Below are positions 24,701-33,047 of a stretch of DNA of 64,000 bases, one piece after another. The DNA is from ZYF759 sp046297455 (lineage in GTDB: Bacteria; Pseudomonadota; Alphaproteobacteria; Rhizobiales; Rhizobiaceae): positions 1 through 64,000 of the forward strand of contig JBKBIT010000015.1 of NCBI GenBank assembly GCA_046297455.1, in the 5' to 3' direction. The notes under the pieces are model-generated. The model saw nothing but the letters and a program-made list of their open reading frames with translations. It searched no databases and had not been told where the DNA came from. Every line of letters starts with the position of its first letter. The stretch's first letter is position 1. The translations under genes were made by a program, and so were the position numbers.

Positions 24701-26904
24701 GACTTGGCTTCCCGTTCCGCGATCGCCACGACCCGGCCGCCCAGATAGAAGCTGGCGACATTCAGCCCGCCACGCAGTTCGGGTGGCGTGGCAAAGAACA
24801 CATGCGCGCCAACGGCCGGCGCGTCGCCCGAAACGGTGACCTGCCGATGCGCCACGACCGGCGCAGCCGCACCTTCCGCTTCGGCGGCGATTTCCAGCAC
24901 GGCGTCCTCGAGCGGGGTCAGTTGACCGGGCGCGACCAGGGTTACCGTCCATTCGCGTCCCTCGCCCGGTGCCAGCTCGACGACCGGCGGCAGACCTTCA
25001 ACCCGCCACAGCCGCCCCGGTGGCGAGGCATGCAGCGTCAGGTTTTGGGGCTCTTGGGACAGGTTCACGACGCTGACGCCCACCTCGGCGCGCTGGCCGT
25101 CGGGGGAGAAGGCGGCAAACCCGTCGGGCATCCCAACAATATCGATCGCCACCGGCGCGTCCTCGGCCACCAGCGGGCTGGACAGCGACACGCGGTAGAG
25201 ATCGCCATGCGTCTCTTCGGCGGGTGTCAGCGAGATCAGATAGTCGCCCGGCTCGAAACGGTCCTCGATGACCAGTCTTTCGCCATCGATCCGGGCGGAG
25301 TTGCGCACCGACTGACCGTTGCGCGACAGTGCGACATTGATGTTGCCGGCCTTCGGCCGTTCGACCTCGATGCGCAGATGCCTCTGGCGCGGAACGTAGA
25401 AGCGATGGGTGTCTCCTGGTTCGCCCTTTGAGATCAGGCCGCGGCGCGTTTCGCCATGGCGCAGGCTGTTGGCATATTCGCGGGTATCGTTCGGCTCGCG
25501 CTCGAAATCGTCCGGCAATACGCCGAGATTGCGCACCAGCAACTGGTAGTCGCCTTCGCCTTCCGATACCCGGATACGGTACTGGCCGGGCAGCAGATCC
25601 AGGCCCTCCGCACGCACATAGGCGCCGTTGCGGGTGGGCGTGAGCGCCGTCAGCGTGCCCCCTTCCGCGTCGAGCACCGCCATCTTGGCGCGTCCGGTCA
25701 GCTGTATGCGCCAATACTGGTCCGGCTCGGCCACGTCGAGCAGGTAGAAATCGACGTCGTCCTTCTCCAGCGACCCGGCGATCGCGCTGCCCGTGATCGG
25801 CGTGGCGAGCGCGGGAATGTCGTTGGGCTCGATCTCCGTCCCCTCCTCGACGCTGGCGCCCGGCGCCACCGTCACCATGTAGCGGCGCGGTGCGGTGCGC
25901 TTGTCGGTACGAACGATCTCGATACCGAACTCGCCTTCGCCGAGTTGCTGGCCCTTCAACTCGGCGCGGCCGGCAATGGCCCGGCGGCGCGCGATGCGCT
26001 CGGTCTTCGTTCCATCCAGAAGGCTGACGACGAAAAGGTCGAAGGCGGTTTCGGCGTCGTCGGCCTGGACCACGATATCGACCGGCGAACCGTCGAGCGC
26101 CCCCAGACGAACCTCGTCCGTGTCCGGTCCCGGACCGAGCACGCCACGAAAGGCACGTTCGGTGGAAACCGTTCCAGCCTGCAGCCAGCCGCTCTCGCGC
26201 TCGTCGATGTCCGGCACCAGGTCGCGCACGATACGCGCCATCATGGGCCGGCCCGTGCCGGCGCGGTGGGGTGACAGGGACACGGTCAGGTTCGGCGCAT
26301 CCGCCGCGAAGGGTCCGAAAGACGCGCTTCTGGTAAAGCGTTCCATCGCGGCACCCCGCATCTCGCCGGATGGCGGCGCGCCAGGCGGGCCGATGATCTC
26401 CACCCACACATCGCCGGTCTGCGCGTCGTCGAGTTCGAGCGGCAGCGCGGCGGTCCTCTCGGCAAAGGTGTGAAGCAGCCCCTCCTGCAACACCTTGGCA
26501 GCTTCCTCGGCGGCAGGCATGTCGATGCGCTCGAGCCTGACGCTGACCGCAGCCGCCCCCCGCACGGCAACGCGGTAGGGACGTCCCGGCTCGAGCACAT
26601 AAGGACCGATCACGGCAGGCGAAACGAGGGCCACCTCGGTATCCGCAGGCACTGCCCTTTCGTCGCCGACGGGCTTGCCGTCCTCTGTCGGCAAGTGGCC
26701 AAGCGCGAGCGTCACCGGGCCATCCTCGAACTCGGCAACGATGCGATAGGCGCCCAGCGCGGGCGCCATCAGGTCAAAGGTTTCCTGCTCCATCGCCCCG
26801 TTGAACGCGATCGACAGCGGCTGGTCCGGGGCAAGCAGGCGGTCCGTGGCGGATGCGGTCGCTGCCAGAAACAGCGCCGCCAGCATGATCAGCCCGCGCA
26901 TCAT
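21706..26904 (-). CDS. 1732-aa exported VWA protein with PPC and discoidin-like domains
   Basis: A signal peptide (LIMLAALFLAATASA) leads into a long beta-rich ectodomain. At least two pre-peptidase C-terminal (PPC)-like repeats are visible (TEIEPNDIPALATPI...DDVDFYLLDV and FEREPNDTREYANSL). Then come two discoidin (F5/8C)-like segments (NYRIETSLDGSVFE...ARYLRVVD; RWMRYVEVDLG), another PPC-like segment (REDWWRVDIP), a Glu-Pro linker at residues 1383-1424, and a VWA domain with an intact MIDAS (IIFDASGSM, TPLGHS, MTDGEET). A short beta domain closes it. VWA domains bind partners through a metal ion. It is the last gene of a four-gene operon, with a 4-base overlap to the gene before. The role is unknown; an envelope or surface adhesion-type assembly is inferred. 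Confidence 0.82.
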   Translation of the reverse strand: MMRGLIMLAALFLAATASATDRLLAPDQPLSIAFNGAMEQETFDLMAPALGAYRIVAEFEDGPVTLALGHLPTEDGKPVGDERAVPADTEVALVSPAVIGPYVLEPGRPYRVAVRGAAAVSVRLERIDMPAAEEAAKVLQEGLLHTFAERTAALPLELDDAQTGDVWVEIIGPPGAPPSGEMRGAAMERFTRSASFGPFAADAPNLTVSLSPHRAGTGRPMMARIVRDLVPDIDERESGWLQAGTVSTERAFRGVLGPGPDTDEVRLGALDGSPVDIVVQADDAETAFDLFVVSLLDGTKTERIARRRAIAGRAELKGQQLGEGEFGIEIVRTDKRTAPRRYMVTVAPGASVEEGTEIEPNDIPALATPITGSAIAGSLEKDDVDFYLLDVAEPDQYWRIQLTGRAKMAVLDAEGGTLTALTPTRNGAYVRAEGLDLLPGQYRIRVSEGEGDYQLLVRNLGVLPDDFEREPNDTREYANSLRHGETRRGLISKGEPGDTHRFYVPRQRHLRIEVERPKAGNINVALSRNGQSVRNSARIDGERLVIEDRFEPGDYLISLTPAEETHGDLYRVSLSSPLVAEDAPVAIDIVGMPDGFAAFSPDGQRAEVGVSVVNLSQEPQNLTLHASPPGRLWRVEGLPPVVELAPGEGREWTVTLVAPGQLTPLEDAVLEIAAEAEGAAAPVVAHRQVTVSGDAPAVGAHVFFATPPELRGGLNVASFYLGGRVVAIAEREAKSLETDPYAFLLSGRAANWPNWKLEALLDGMAPIGRRDGGGPGYAEPTVRLAGEGPVELAGAAISLRWEREPIGGLRNYRIETSLDGSVFETAAEGRLEAIRERQHIVFDRPRMARYLRVVDRDCIGAAQCVSFIGELMAIATPGTHPAGVPAANLADAVYGGRVAAGEGEGEQDRYAARLLFLPLGPYEFRPDADEPRRLRWVLPVAGGRLARVERIVWAGETADNQAETARIGASAERSPTGFENIGTLARPGAGESEIRFAEPRWMRYVEVDLGTVMDRVSAPDAIQVFEAPATRENPSALGLWDEDSFAGPFEHAGNVAAAQAPQARGGASREAAVALDLDDPVETAVRRGAREDWWRVDIPADAAAPVFLRLRLAHPRMVEAGIRLYHADGGDVALEPVESRRGDLPDLFPIPEGQQLPASGWLDGWPRHTGTGYDLVAAVEPGRQYSLRLFEGPPAITVFREQSPYIADAVPGLRRGFRGFADMLGEDGLASFPDGARPPEASGWHTGRIEALRALGMPRQRGDGDRFDIAMRREAERLEFLEGAKAVVFAGSGTHLSKSWLPAEGQSSPTVDVLMSYCDEILHCQSHADNEHRATDAAGLNGGLLYRFDTPLAPEEALLRTRSRLEGWKELQLSATLVSAVRDPEPEPEPEPEPEPEPEPEPEPEPEPEPKPEPEPEPEPEPEPLPDVVRMGAVVVLVEDDGRSDHAHQAGGNTDTGMYDWKDEKALGIIFDASGSMLQRIEGQRRIEIARNATARLIADIVPEGTFFALTAFGYTADACDIRDLVRLAPLDRRAAIDAVQQIPAINRSKTPLGHSLDRMISQMADHGGPRTIVLMTDGEETCDGDVEQVLRRAQRAGIDIVLNIVGFALDDAELVATLEEWAAIGGGTYFDTDDFDSLAAALQASAEVVVPPVPEGLASFAVFSALGDFVARIAAGEAITLQPGTYRLVDEDDFMRSLEFEVFDNLRVEINFGADGSFVGFNRLPTGTAPQ
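22631..22756 (-). repeat. Glu-Pro hexanucleotide repeat linker
   Basis: About 20 near-identical GAGCCG/GAACCA-type units encode alternating Glu-Pro, with one Lys-Pro interruption, between the ectodomain and the VWA domain. EP repeats form stiff extended rods in cell-envelope proteins such as TonB-like spacers. Such an array is prone to slippage, so its length may vary between strains. Confidence 0.9.
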
Positions 26905-29297
26905 TGGTGAGCCAGGCTGCAAAGGCCAAAATCGCCCGGAATAGTAGACGTTCCGAGATTGGCGACGAGATCGAGCTGGGCCGATGCGACGATCTGCACG
27001 CCGGCCGCGACCGCACCCGTCGCGCTGGCCATGGCTCGGCTGATCAGCGCCCCGATGCCGAAGCCGACAAAACCGCCAATGATGACTCCAGAGGCAACGG
27101 TCGCCAGTGTGCAACAGTCTACCATCTCCTGGGACATACTGGGATCGTTGCAGCCCTGAACACCCGTGTAGGTGAACACAAGCCCCATGCTAACGCTTAT
27201 CAAGGTGCTGACATATTCGGTAAGTTCGCCGGCACCGCCATTCTCGTTCATGCCAATGACGAGACCTGTTCGTGGATCTACGGACCACCACGCGACCGCA
27301 ACTTCACCCGCCGCGCTGGCAAGAACCACGCGGTTTCCCCGTGCCAGATCGGCCGCCATGGCCGCATTGCGAGGCTCGTTCGTCCGCTCGAGAGCCAGTT
27401 CGGAACTGTCCAGAGTTGCCCAGGCCGATGTGCCACGGGCGAAACCCTCGGAAAGCAATTCGGCGGATTCCTGAACCAGCTCCGCCTCGGCAAGCGTAGC
27501 CGCAGCCCCGAACCCGGCAAGACGCGCAGGGGCCAGCATCAGCGTATCGGCAAGATCATCGGGACGGTTCCAGATCGACCAGTCGATCGAGACGATATCG
27601 ACCACGGTTTGTATGGACAGCTGACCACCAGTCTGGACGGGAGATGTCGAAATCGCCACGATGGAGGGACCGTTTGGCGCGGCCAGGACCTCGTCGCGAG
27701 GAAAAGACAGCTCCGGATTGCCAAGGCTCGAAAACGCCGTTCCCAGCATGCCGGGGGTCGCGAAATCGTCGCCCGCCACCGCCGCGCGGTCTTTCCATAG
27801 TGCAACCCCGGCGGGGCGGTTCCAGTTGCGGATATCGAACTGGGTCACGGCAAGGCGGCGATCGAGATCGTCGAACATGCTGCGCAACTGCCTGGATGGC
27901 GCAGCGAATCCGGCGTCGGCGATGAACGCGAAGTGTCGGTAGAGCGATTCAGCCAGTGAAAACTGGCTGCGTGGCAGAATGCTGCCGTCGGCCAACTCGC
28001 GATTGAAAAGCACACGCTCGTGCGTCTTCCTGCCCGTTGGCCCCTCGGTGGTGACGGTCACCACCACGCGGAGCAGCTCACTGCTTTCTTGCCCATCAGG
28101 CACGGCCGTCTCTTCTGCCCCAAAATCGACAGCCGCCAGCAGGTTTGCTGCCGCCGCGCCCTTCTCACCGAAGGTCATGATCAGATCGACCATCGAACCG
28201 GGTGCCCCCATGTCCAGAAGACTCATGTCGACGGCATTGCCCTTCAGGTCGAACATGCTTGCACCGGGCGCTCGGTATGAATTGATGAACGGCGCGAAAA
28301 CCTTGGCACCTTCCATGTCCTCGCCTTCAGGTGGGTCCAGCGGCACGATGGTGAAGGTTAAAGGCCTGCCTTCCAGGGTCGATACCGCAGCCGTCCAGGC
28401 ACTGGTGATCGGCGCCCGCACGACCTTGTCGCCAAGAAGGCGGTCGATGTGGCCCTGCATGGTGATGCGATGCGTCAACGCGTCCGGCAGCACCCCGGTG
28501 AAATAGGCCACTGGTTCGGGCGCTTCCCCATCGCCGAAACCTTCGGCGCCGAAAGCTGGATGCAGATCGACCCAGTCCGAGAATGGCGCGTCGCGGTACT
28601 GCACCCAGTGATAGTCGGAAACGGTCTTCAGCAGCGCAGCACGTGTGTCGCGCGGTGAGAGGTCAACGCCCGCCGCAGCAGCCGCCGAAAGTGCATAGCC
28701 GTAGCCTCTTTCCCGAGCGGCTTCGACGCGCGCAATATTTGCGTTCGTCTCCTTGACCTGTTCGCTCAAGGCCGCGCCGGCACCCACCATGCTTTGTGCG
28801 CTGGGCGTGCCGTGCCTGTAAGGGAGGAGTTCCGCGGGACGGTTCGACAACCAGTGCGCATAGAGGCGTTCTGCCTTGTCATCAGGTAGCGCAGCGCCAA
28901 CGATGCGGGCCTCGTAGCCGGATCGATTGAGCAGGGTGGCGAGCAGCACCGACTGATCGAGAGCGTTGCCACGCCTCGTTGCGACCACGCCGCCAGACCC
29001 AAGCATCGATCCCAGATAAGGAGCAAAGGCGACGTCATTGGCGACCAAGGCGGCAATCTCCTCGGCCTCGGTGCCCGTCTGCCTCAGCACCCAGTCCACA
29101 TCAAGCAAGGCGGGATCCAGGTCACCACGAAGCCCTGCTAGTGCCGCTCGCACCCGGTCCAGCGGTTCCAACAATTGTTGGATGCGCGCTGAGGGTTGTG
29201 CGGAGACCATGGCCGGCTGAAGTCCGACGGCAACCGCGAGCACGCACAGAAGGCCGCACCTGAAGACAAGTGCTGCCCTGGCAACAAAACTGCTCAT
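26901..29297 (-). CDS. Exported transglutaminase-like protein lacking the catalytic Cys
   Basis: From ATG 29297 the protein is 798 residues with a signal peptide ending at VSAQ (residue 34). Residues 60-250 resemble the transglutaminase-like fold: RRGNALDQSVLLATLLNRSG aligns to the active-site helix but has Ala112 where Cys is expected. YHWVQYRD keeps the His (230), and WVDLHPAFG has His in place of the catalytic Asp. So it is probably a binding scaffold. The middle is beta-rich and unassigned. The C-terminal 100 residues include a Gly/Ala-rich hydrophobic stretch (SGVIIGGFVGFGIGALIS), possibly a membrane hairpin. Its stop overlaps the VWA gene start (ATGATG). Confidence 0.72.
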   Translation of the reverse strand: MSSFVARAALVFRCGLLCVLAVAVGLQPAMVSAQPSARIQQLLEPLDRVRAALAGLRGDLDPALLDVDWVLRQTGTEAEEIAALVANDVAFAPYLGSMLGSGGVVATRRGNALDQSVLLATLLNRSGYEARIVGAALPDDKAERLYAHWLSNRPAELLPYRHGTPSAQSMVGAGAALSEQVKETNANIARVEAARERGYGYALSAAAAAGVDLSPRDTRAALLKTVSDYHWVQYRDAPFSDWVDLHPAFGAEGFGDGEAPEPVAYFTGVLPDALTHRITMQGHIDRLLGDKVVRAPITSAWTAAVSTLEGRPLTFTIVPLDPPEGEDMEGAKVFAPFINSYRAPGASMFDLKGNAVDMSLLDMGAPGSMVDLIMTFGEKGAAAANLLAAVDFGAEETAVPDGQESSELLRVVVTVTTEGPTGRKTHERVLFNRELADGSILPRSQFSLAESLYRHFAFIADAGFAAPSRQLRSMFDDLDRRLAVTQFDIRNWNRPAGVALWKDRAAVAGDDFATPGMLGTAFSSLGNPELSFPRDEVLAAPNGPSIVAISTSPVQTGGQLSIQTVVDIVSIDWSIWNRPDDLADTLMLAPARLAGFGAAATLAEAELVQESAELLSEGFARGTSAWATLDSSELALERTNEPRNAAMAADLARGNRVVLASAAGEVAVAWWSVDPRTGLVIGMNENGGAGELTEYVSTLISVSMGLVFTYTGVQGCNDPSMSQEMVDCCTLATVASGVIIGGFVGFGIGALISRAMASATGAVAAGVQIVASAQLDLVANLGTSTIPGDFGLCSLAHQ

Positions 29298-29314
29298 GAC
29301 GATGGCTCTCCTCA

Positions 29315-29995
29315 CTATCGCGGCCTCAAAAAGCGGCTGCTGACCCAACCGACCATTTCGGCCGGCCCGAGAATGGGGCACCAGTCTCCGGTGCATTCGT
29401 GCAGGATGGTGATGTTGCACTCGCCCCGCGCCAGCACGGCGATCTGGGCGTAGTCGGAACCGGGCCCGACGCGCACGTTCAACCAGCTGCCCTCGGCCAC
29501 GCCCGTCGTGCACATCCGCTCGCCGCCAACCAGGTTGCTTGTGCCTTGCACGGGCCGCGGCGCAGGCTGGGCGCCTGCAACCGGCATGAAGATCAGGTTG
29601 GCGTCGCCATTGTCGTACACATTGTCGATGATGGCGCAGTTCGATCCCAGCACAGGCGCCGCACCTGCCAGCTTGAATGGCTGGCCGGGCTTGAAGTCGC
29701 CATAGACATAGTAGTCGGTGCCACCGCAATTGGATCTGTATAGCCACGCCATGCCCTCGGCATAGTCGTTGCGGTCGATCGTGCCGGTGAACAGTTCGCT
29801 GCCGGCAGCGACGCCTTCGGCGCGGCGCTGCGCGGAAGGCTCGACATAGGCGATAAAGAGCTGCTGGCCCTCGCGCACGACCGTGACGATCGAGCCGCGT
29901 TGCTCGTAGCGCCATTCGCCGCGTGTCTGCGCGGCGGCGAGATACGGCATCGCAAGCAGCACGCCAAGGAGGATGGAAAAGCATCTGAACTTCAT
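29315..29995 (-). CDS. Exported SH3-like domain protein, 226 aa
   Basis: A signal peptide (ILLGVLLAMPYLAAAQ) is followed by a beta-rich domain with one Cys (YRSNCGGTDYYVYG) and a C-terminal bacterial SH3 (SH3b) domain: WLNVRVGPGSDYAQIAVLAR, then CNITILHECTGDWCPI and MVGWVSSRFLRPR. SH3b domains bind peptides or peptidoglycan in exported proteins. It is 17 bases upstream of the transglutaminase-like gene and 10 bases downstream of another SH3b protein, so all four genes form one operon. Confidence 0.75.
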   Translation of the reverse strand: MKFRCFSILLGVLLAMPYLAAAQTRGEWRYEQRGSIVTVVREGQQLFIAYVEPSAQRRAEGVAAGSELFTGTIDRNDYAEGMAWLYRSNCGGTDYYVYGDFKPGQPFKLAGAAPVLGSNCAIIDNVYDNGDANLIFMPVAGAQPAPRPVQGTSNLVGGERMCTTGVAEGSWLNVRVGPGSDYAQIAVLARGECNITILHECTGDWCPILGPAEMVGWVSSRFLRPR

Positions 29996-30005
29996 GGCGG
30001 GTCCC

Positions 30006-30749
30006 TCAATCCAGCGGGCGCAGATGGAAGCCGGGCAGGAAACCGGACTGGCTCGCCTGCTCCACCTCGCACCAGGACCCCGACAGGAGCCGCATCCGAC
30101 CGCTCAGGTCTGCTGTCTCGAAATCCTCGGTGTCGATCTCGGGCGTGCATTGCCGAGCCCAGATTGCCCGCGCGCCGGCCGGCAGCGTCCCGATGATCTG
30201 GCTGTTGCGCTCGGGCTGCGCGCGCAGTGGCACGCTGCCGCCCGGCGGCACGTTGACGATCTCGTATTCCGGGCGCCAGATGCCGATCGCGGGGTAGTCG
30301 TCGATCAGCACCTCGTCATCCCCATCTTCATCCGAATAGCCGGCACCGGCGCCGATCCAGCGCAATGTGACGGGTTGCGCGCGCTCGCTGGTGCCGAACA
30401 GCGAGCCCCGGGCCTGCCCGCCCTGTGGTCGGCCAAACAGCAGCCGCGCCTTTGCGTCTCTGGCCAGTTGCAGGTTTGTGGGACTCAGGATCACGTCGAA
30501 TGCTTCGGCGCTGGTCGAGAACGGTTCGACGAATACCGGGCCGGGACCGCCGCCAGGCTGGCTGTCCTCGATGTCGCCGCCCCCCATCCGCGCCGCATCC
30601 ATGGTCAGGATGCCGAGCTGGTTGCCGGCTGTGTCGAGGATCTGCCATTCGCCTGCCGGCGACAGGATGTCGGCAGCCGCCACCGCCGGAACCAGGCAGA
30701 TCGCCATCGCCAGGCTTCGAAAGGCAGATGGAACAAGCAGTCGCTTCAT
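30006..30749 (-). CDS. Exported protein with SH3-like C-terminus, 247 aa; first gene of the operon
   Basis: From ATG 30749 (GAGGTT upstream) there is a signal peptide (LAMAICLVPAVAAA). A lipocalin- or DUF2147-like opening (PAGEWQILDTAGNQLGILTM) is followed by a C-terminal SH3b-like segment (GGSVPLRAQPERNSQIIGTL, WCEVEQASQSGFLPGFHLR). The longer frame from 30836 is rejected because it runs through the operator. The palindrome at 30808 is 58 bases upstream, shared with the divergent gene at 30884. Specific function unknown. Confidence 0.72.
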   Translation of the reverse strand: MKRLLVPSAFRSLAMAICLVPAVAAADILSPAGEWQILDTAGNQLGILTMDAARMGGGDIEDSQPGGGPGPVFVEPFSTSAEAFDVILSPTNLQLARDAKARLLFGRPQGGQARGSLFGTSERAQPVTLRWIGAGAGYSDEDGDDEVLIDDYPAIGIWRPEYEIVNVPPGGSVPLRAQPERNSQIIGTLPAGARAIWARQCTPEIDTEDFETADLSGRMRLLSGSWCEVEQASQSGFLPGFHLRPLD

Positions 30750-30807
30750 CGGGGAACCTCGCAATCGGCGCACGTCGTTGGCTAGCGTGCGCGATGGCGG
30801 CGTGACG

Positions 30808-30823
30808 TCACCCATATGAGTGA
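30808..30823. promoter_or_regulatory. Regulon palindrome, copy 2 (TCACCCA-TA-TGAGTGA)
   Basis: Perfectly centred between divergent genes: 58 bases to ATG 30749 and 60 to ATG 30884. On both sides CTAGC lies exactly 22 bases beyond the palindrome, where a -10 element would be if the site were centred near -42. Confidence 0.72.
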
Positions 30824-30883
30824 TGCCGGGCGGCAAGCGGCGCGACTAGCTTCGCCGCATCTCACCGCGAACCGGAGTTCCCC

Positions 30884-31438
30884 ATGCGAAAACCCGCCCG
30901 TGCCATCGCCTTTGCGACCGGCCTTCTGTTCAGCCAGCCCTTGGCCGCCGACGACTTGGACGCGCAGATCACGGATGAGATCGCCAGGGCACCCGGCGTC
31001 ACGCTTGGCGACCTTCTGCCGGCGGCGCTGAACGAGGCCGTCGAAAACCCGGTCGACAAACGCCCGAGCGACGTCAGAAATGCAGATGGCGAGCCCTTCG
31101 AGGTGACCTTCGAAATCCCCAGCCCCGACCATGGCTGGACCATCCTGACATTCTTCGTCAGCGAGCGGGAATTCGCCACGCGGACGATCGGTCAGATCTT
31201 CGACTGGGCCGCAGGCGGGATCGCGCCTGCGGGGCTCGAACTCGACAGCGCCTATCCGGAAGGCTTCGACTGCATAGGCGATGTCGGCAACAAGCTGATC
31301 TCGTGCCGCTTCGGCAGTGTCGGGGTGCAGTTCTCGGCCACCTCGCTGACCGACGATGACGGCATGAGCTACGAGGACCTCAAGGACATGTTGCTGACCC
31401 TCCCCGTCGACACCTACGCCACCTTGTTCGGCGTGTAG
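30884..31438 (+). CDS. Exported protein of unknown function, 184 aa
   Basis: The signal peptide (AIAFATGLLFSQPLAADD) is followed by a soluble domain of about 160 residues with two Cys (FDCIGDVG and ISCRFG) that could form a disulfide. Other recognisable text is FEIPSPDHGWTILTFFVSER and IFDWAAGGIAPAGLEL. No family is recognised. GGAG precedes the ATG. It is divergent from the SH3/VWA operon and shares its operator. Confidence 0.65.
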   Translation: MRKPARAIAFATGLLFSQPLAADDLDAQITDEIARAPGVTLGDLLPAALNEAVENPVDKRPSDVRNADGEPFEVTFEIPSPDHGWTILTFFVSEREFATRTIGQIFDWAAGGIAPAGLELDSAYPEGFDCIGDVGNKLISCRFGSVGVQFSATSLTDDDGMSYEDLKDMLLTLPVDTYATLFGV

Positions 31439-31488
31439 GAACTGATCGCCGGCGGCCACCGCGTGGGAACGGCCGCCAGCGATCCAGA

Positions 31489-31941
31489 TCATTCGGGGGT
31501 CGGCGCTACGATCTCGGCGCCCTTCAGGCCGCTGCCGCCCGCCAGCACGATCGGCGGGCATGCCATCTTCTGCCGTTCCTCGTTCTCGCATTCGAACTCG
31601 TCCCAGACCACGGTCATTTCGGCACAGGCAGCCACGTGATTGTGGAGCGAGATCGACCGCCCTCTCTTCACGTTGCTGGATTGATGCAGAACCTCGCCGG
31701 TCGGGATGCGGGTCCTGTCCGCCTCGCCCGGACCGGTCATCGTGATCCGGTAATTGACGAGCCGCAGCTCGTGATCCTTACCGATGGAAAACTCCGCCAC
31801 CGGACGGCAGGCACCGTCGGAAACCTCGGTGGATACGGAAATGGTCAGACTGTTGGGGTCAGGGGCGGGCTCGCTGCTGCTGCATCCGGCAAGTCCAGCC
31901 AGCCCTGCAATAACGATCGCGCTGCTCTTCGTGAATCTCAT
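31489..31941 (-). CDS. Lipoprotein of unknown function, 150 aa
   Basis: A lipobox (GLAGLAGCSSS) marks Cys20 as the lipidation site. The mature domain is beta-rich with four further Cys (GACRPVAEF, AACAEMTV, FECENEE, MACPPIV). No family is recognised. It is divergent from the 32098 gene with the palindrome between, 59 bases from its ATG, and converges with the 30884 gene. Confidence 0.7.
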   Translation of the reverse strand: MRFTKSSAIVIAGLAGLAGCSSSEPAPDPNSLTISVSTEVSDGACRPVAEFSIGKDHELRLVNYRITMTGPGEADRTRIPTGEVLHQSSNVKRGRSISLHNHVAACAEMTVVWDEFECENEERQKMACPPIVLAGGSGLKGAEIVAPTPE

Positions 31942-32000
31942 CTCATCGCTCCCGGCATGATGTCATGCGACGTCATTGCCGTTCGCATACATCCGATGCG

Positions 32001-32016
32001 TCACTCATTTGGGTGA
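32001..32016. promoter_or_regulatory. Regulon palindrome, copy 3 (TCACTCA-TT-TGGGTGA)
   Basis: The longest match: symmetry extends to GCGTCAC on the left and GTGACGC on the right. It is 59 bases from ATG 31941 and 81 from ATG 32098. Confidence 0.72.
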
Positions 32017-32097
32017 CGCGACTTCGAAAGCGATCGCGCGAGATGGTGCAGGACAGCCGGTCGGACCGGTTGGCCCCTGTTGGCCGAAGGATCGACG

Positions 32098-32598
32098 ATG
32101 CACGACACCACGTCCCGCAACGCTTTCGGGAAAGGCGGCATGAAACTGCTGGCCAGCCTTCTGGTCGCGCCAGCCATGCCGGCAACGATCAGCCCTGCCC
32201 TGGCGATGATGCCGCCATGGGTCTACGAGGCCGCGCTGGAAAGCGCGGCGGCAATGGCCGAGTTGCAGGAACTCGAGGTCAGCTTCGACGCCGAGAGGGC
32301 GACGTGCCACGTTTCCGGCACGGTCGCCGCGCTGCTCCCACGCCAGGCACAGTGGCGGGAGAGCCTTCCAAGCCGCCGCAAGCGAGAGCAACCGAACGCC
32401 GAAGCCCTCCCGGCGATCGGCACCCGGCTGTCGCTGACGGTTGCCTGCTTCAGTGCCGACGGCCCGGGGCCCATGTTTGGCGCCTATTTCCAGTTTGTCG
32501 CCGAACAACTCCAGATGGCCAGGACGCTGACTGTCCCGGTCGATGCGAGGGGCGCTGTGGTCGAAGCCTATGGAGCCGGCATGTACATAGGCGATTAG
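32098..32598 (+). CDS. Small exported protein, 166 aa
   Basis: ATG 32098 has AAGGA seven bases upstream; ATG 32140, which gives a tidier signal peptide (MKLLASLLVAPAMPATISPA), is the alternative. The mature part has two Cys (ATCHVSG, TVACFSADG) and ends AVVEAYGAGMYIGD. No family is recognised. It lies opposite the lipoprotein gene across the palindrome. Confidence 0.6.
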   Translation: MHDTTSRNAFGKGGMKLLASLLVAPAMPATISPALAMMPPWVYEAALESAAAMAELQELEVSFDAERATCHVSGTVAALLPRQAQWRESLPSRRKREQPNAEALPAIGTRLSLTVACFSADGPGPMFGAYFQFVAEQLQMARTLTVPVDARGAVVEAYGAGMYIGD

Positions 32599-32606
32599 TT
32601 GCCTTT

Positions 32607-32650
32607 GTGGGTGGGGCCAGGCGCCACAAGACGCCTGATCCCCCACTCAC
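32607..32650. terminator. Long inverted repeat between convergent genes
   Basis: GTGGGTGGGG pairs with CCCCACTCAC (one mismatch), with an inner AGGCG/CGCCT pair. It sits between two converging stop codons. No T-tract, so the role is inferred. Confidence 0.4.
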
Positions 32651-32652
32651 GC

Positions 32653-32988
32653 CTAGCAGGCGCGTTTGGCATAGGCATCGGGCACATGGCGGCGGATGGC
32701 GCGGACCTCGCCCGTTGCAGGCCGGTGCGCATAGGGGCCAACCGCAGCGCAATACCAGCCGGGATTGAGCAGCCGGTAGTCGCTGGTGCGCAGCACGGCC
32801 AGGCCGTTGCCGGCATGGCGCAACGCGCCTTCATAGCTGCGGGAACAGCCCACGAAGATGTACCAGCCACAGCCTTGCGCGACCTGCATTGCGCCTGCCG
32901 GAGAGGAAATTGAGCTGCCGCCACGATCGTCTGCCAGTGCGGCTGTGGCGGCCAGGGCGATGGCCGCGGTAATGAGAAGTCGTTTCAT
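32653..32988 (-). CDS. Small exported Cys-containing protein, SPOR-like pattern
   Basis: 111 residues from ATG 32988: a signal peptide (MKRLLITAAIALAATAALA) and a compact domain with GCGWYIFVGCSRSYEGALRH and LNPGWYCAAVGPYAHRPA, ending in a Cys. The WY...GC...A and WYCAAVGPY spacing recalls SPOR-type repeats, but the match is not firm. Upstream codons to 33066 are rejected because they run into the palindrome. The operator copy 4 is 59 bases before the ATG. Confidence 0.62.
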   Translation of the reverse strand: MKRLLITAAIALAATAALADDRGGSSISSPAGAMQVAQGCGWYIFVGCSRSYEGALRHAGNGLAVLRTSDYRLLNPGWYCAAVGPYAHRPATGEVRAIRRHVPDAYAKRAC

Positions 32989-33047
32989 GGTGACAAGGTC
33001 TCCGCTTTCTGCCGCAAGACCTTCTTCTTTGCCGCCCTTGCGCGTCG

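Noticed and set aside
22558..25431. 957-codon open frame on the plus strand
   Set aside because: Lies antisense to the VWA protein gene; high GC keeps the mirror frame open. No domain, signal peptide or ribosome binding site, and its residues are Arg/Gly-rich shadow text.
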